NCBI RefSeq assembly: GCF_000165425.1
Contig: NW_001799047.1
Location: 20,217 to 84,216, forward strand
DNA: 64,000 nucleotides
Origin: Paramecium tetraurelia
Lineage: Eukaryota; Ciliophora; Oligohymenophorea; Peniculida; Parameciidae
Direction: 5' to 3'
Below are positions 62,124 to 64,000 of this stretch, in pieces. Under the pieces are notes generated by a model, which saw only the letters and a list, made by a program, of their open reading frames with translations, had not been told where the DNA came from and searched no databases. The first letter of the stretch is position 1; each line of letters opens with the position of its first letter. A program made the translations under genes and the position numbers.

Positions 62124-64000
62124 AATTTTTATAATAAAATTCAAGCATTCAAAATATGAAGAAGCAGAGGGTATTTCATTAAAAAATTTCACTTTGCACT
62201 TCTCGTAACAAAGACCATTAACTACAAATAGTAGAAGATTAATAAAATTTCCTTATAGAAAAAATACACTTCTCAATAAGATAACAGTAAGTTATTGATA
62301 AATGCTTTGTTAGAAGTTTATTTAAATTATTGTAAGCAGCTGAACTCGACAATCAGAAAAGTTTATAATCTATTCAAAATATATATGTAATATATGCAAT
62401 CATGTAAATTAATCAGTCTAGAGGATCAGAAATGCCTATTTTATTTCTAAAATTTTGAAGCAGTTAGGGAAATGCTGATTCTATATCAATAATCTTGCTA
62501 CTCATTTTTCAAACTCATTTTGGAAACTTATATTTTGATAAAGATTTTCATTACAATGTGTACACTTAGTTAACTAAAAAATGCACATTCAAAACAAAAT
62601 TAATAATTTTTTATTTTACATAAATTGCAACTATTTTCTGATACTATGAAATTAGAAGATGTGCAATTATGCATTCAATTTAGGACTCAAATGATTCTAT
62701 AGGATAACAATTAGAATCTTTTAGGGTTAATATATTTTTAAAACAAGTCTTTGGAATGTCTCAACAACAAAAAGAGAGGAGTTTCATTAAACCAGAAAAT
62801 GCATAACTCTAGAAGTACATTATTAATAACTTTGTTCATAATGATGAACATTTTAGTGTACAATTGTTGGTAAGTTAATAAGTTTTTCAACAATTTTAAA
62901 TCTACAAAAAAGTTATATTGTCTTGACTACGAAATATTCAGAGAGCATCTGAATTTACTGCCTTATACTTCATATTACCGATGATTCAAAGCCTGAAGAA
63001 TAAATTATAATTTTTAAATGTATCTTAAGGAGAAAAATGACGTTTGTAGTATGGATTCTGGTTCAAGTTAAACAATGAAATTGTATTTGTTTATCAATTA
63101 TTTTGCCGAGCCGAAGTGAGTTGAATCAGTATGCTTTGCACATGGAATAAACATACAATTCCAGGAGGTGGAAATTCATCATCAGCAAGTAGTGTTAGTT
63201 AATATTCATGTGTCATCATAATAAACAGTTATGAGAAACATCACCACAATCAGTAGCTCATTAAAACGCGCAAATTAACGGGACCACAGGAAATGTGACA
63301 GAATTCCATATTTCAAAGTTGGATTTACTTTAAAATAAATCATTTCGCTTAAAAACACAATCTCTTGCATAATGCTATCATATCTGTGGTAAAACCTGGT
63401 ACTTTTGGTAGCATTGTCAATGCGATGCTAACTTTTAACTTTTATACGATAACAATAGCAAATTAGCATAGATAGAAGTGCTAAACAAAGTTCTAAATAC
63501 ACTTACGCTGACACTTGTACTATCCCTATATCAATTGTGTTCATCCAATAAATACAACTTGATTTATACTTTACTTTCTATTTTAAATTCAGATGACTCC
63601 CTTTCACTGAGTGGAGAATCTTATATAGATTCAGCATATCATTAGTGCATCAATGATCTTTAGAAAAATCTTACGCTTATTTGATGGTTGCTTCCTTCAA
63701 AATTCCATTCTTTGCAAAACATACAATTATCGATTGTAAATTGAGGAATAAAGTTATTGCTCGTCATAATATTATTTTTTGGGTGCCACAATTTATTATT
63801 AATTCTATACACCTTTTTATTAGTTAAACCTGAATTGGTTTTATTCATAATTACCTGTCTAATATTAATTAATGAATATAAAGATTCACCTAGAATAGCA
63901 GTGTATTTGGCACGTATGCTTCATATGTATTGTGTAATAGCATTTTAAGTGATCAACACACGCATAACTGACTATTTTGTAGCGTCATAGCTCGGTGCTC
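62124..64000. other. Window end: no intact gene; one histone-fold-like fragment
   Basis: No complete gene is supported. Near 62647-62700 the plus strand reads MKLEDVQLCIQFRTQMIL, which resembles the last helix of the TAF9 histone fold (EDVQLAIQ type). No preceding fold helices can be joined with confidence, and the frame degrades after about 30 codons. A short frame at 62756 (MSQQQKERSFIKPENAQLQK) also looks protein-like for about 40 codons. From 63100 on, base composition is somewhat less AT-rich, but both strands are broken by TGA. No telomeric repeat is present at the window end. Confidence 0.35.

Noticed and set aside
63660..63848. Minus-strand frame MNKTNSGLTNKKVYRINN
   Set aside because: Short, isolated, overlapped by an equally open plus-strand frame; no support for either.

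Overview
This looks like a gene-dense piece of a Paramecium (aurelia-type) macronuclear chromosome. Three things support this. TAA and TAG occur in frame throughout conserved genes where relatives have Gln, and TGA is the only stop. About 65 introns can be placed, nearly all 20-33 nt with GT..AG ends. The DNA is very AT-rich, and most neighbouring genes lie only tens to a few hundred bases apart. All reading frames were translated by eye with code 6. For nearly every gene the exon lengths sum to a multiple of three after intron removal, which is the main support for the models.

Layout. 1-3.4 kb: N-terminal third of clathrin heavy chain (-), a small cytochrome b5-domain protein, a Gln-rich protein with a duplicated NPYY motif. 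3.8-10.9 kb: CFAP70-like ciliary TPR protein, a possible organellar protein, a DYRK kinase, an RsuA/RluB-type pseudouridine synthase. 10.9-20.5 kb: coiled-coil protein (-), Myb/SANT protein, SRP54, a tail-anchored mini-protein, and long gene-poor stretches with decayed coding sequence. 20.5-36 kb: importin-beta1, a caprin-like protein, Gln-rich and coiled-coil proteins, a membrane thioredoxin, a START-domain protein, an STPGR ciliary protein. 37.8-40 kb: a two-TM, Cache/HAMP-like receptor lacking an effector domain. 40.4-49.4 kb (-): one continuous gene of about 2950 codons joining an anoctamin (TMEM16) membrane core to about 1800 residues of cytoplasmic extension. 50.6-56 kb: two disordered proteins, a MARCH-type RING membrane protein (-), a classical two-WCGHC PDI, and a phase-broken hypothetical. 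57-62 kb: a decaying gene (-), an importin-11-like karyopherin, and a secreted thioredoxin-like protein with a CEKC motif (-). The last 1.9 kb has no clear gene.

Functionally this is a mixed housekeeping neighbourhood: ER translocation and folding (SRP54, PDI, two thioredoxin-like proteins), nuclear import (two importins), vesicle and lipid transport (clathrin, START, anoctamin, tail-anchored protein) and cilia (CFAP70, STPGR). There is no operon structure. The most unusual items are the giant anoctamin fusion, the effector-less receptor, and two genes whose frame breaks at or near A7 runs.
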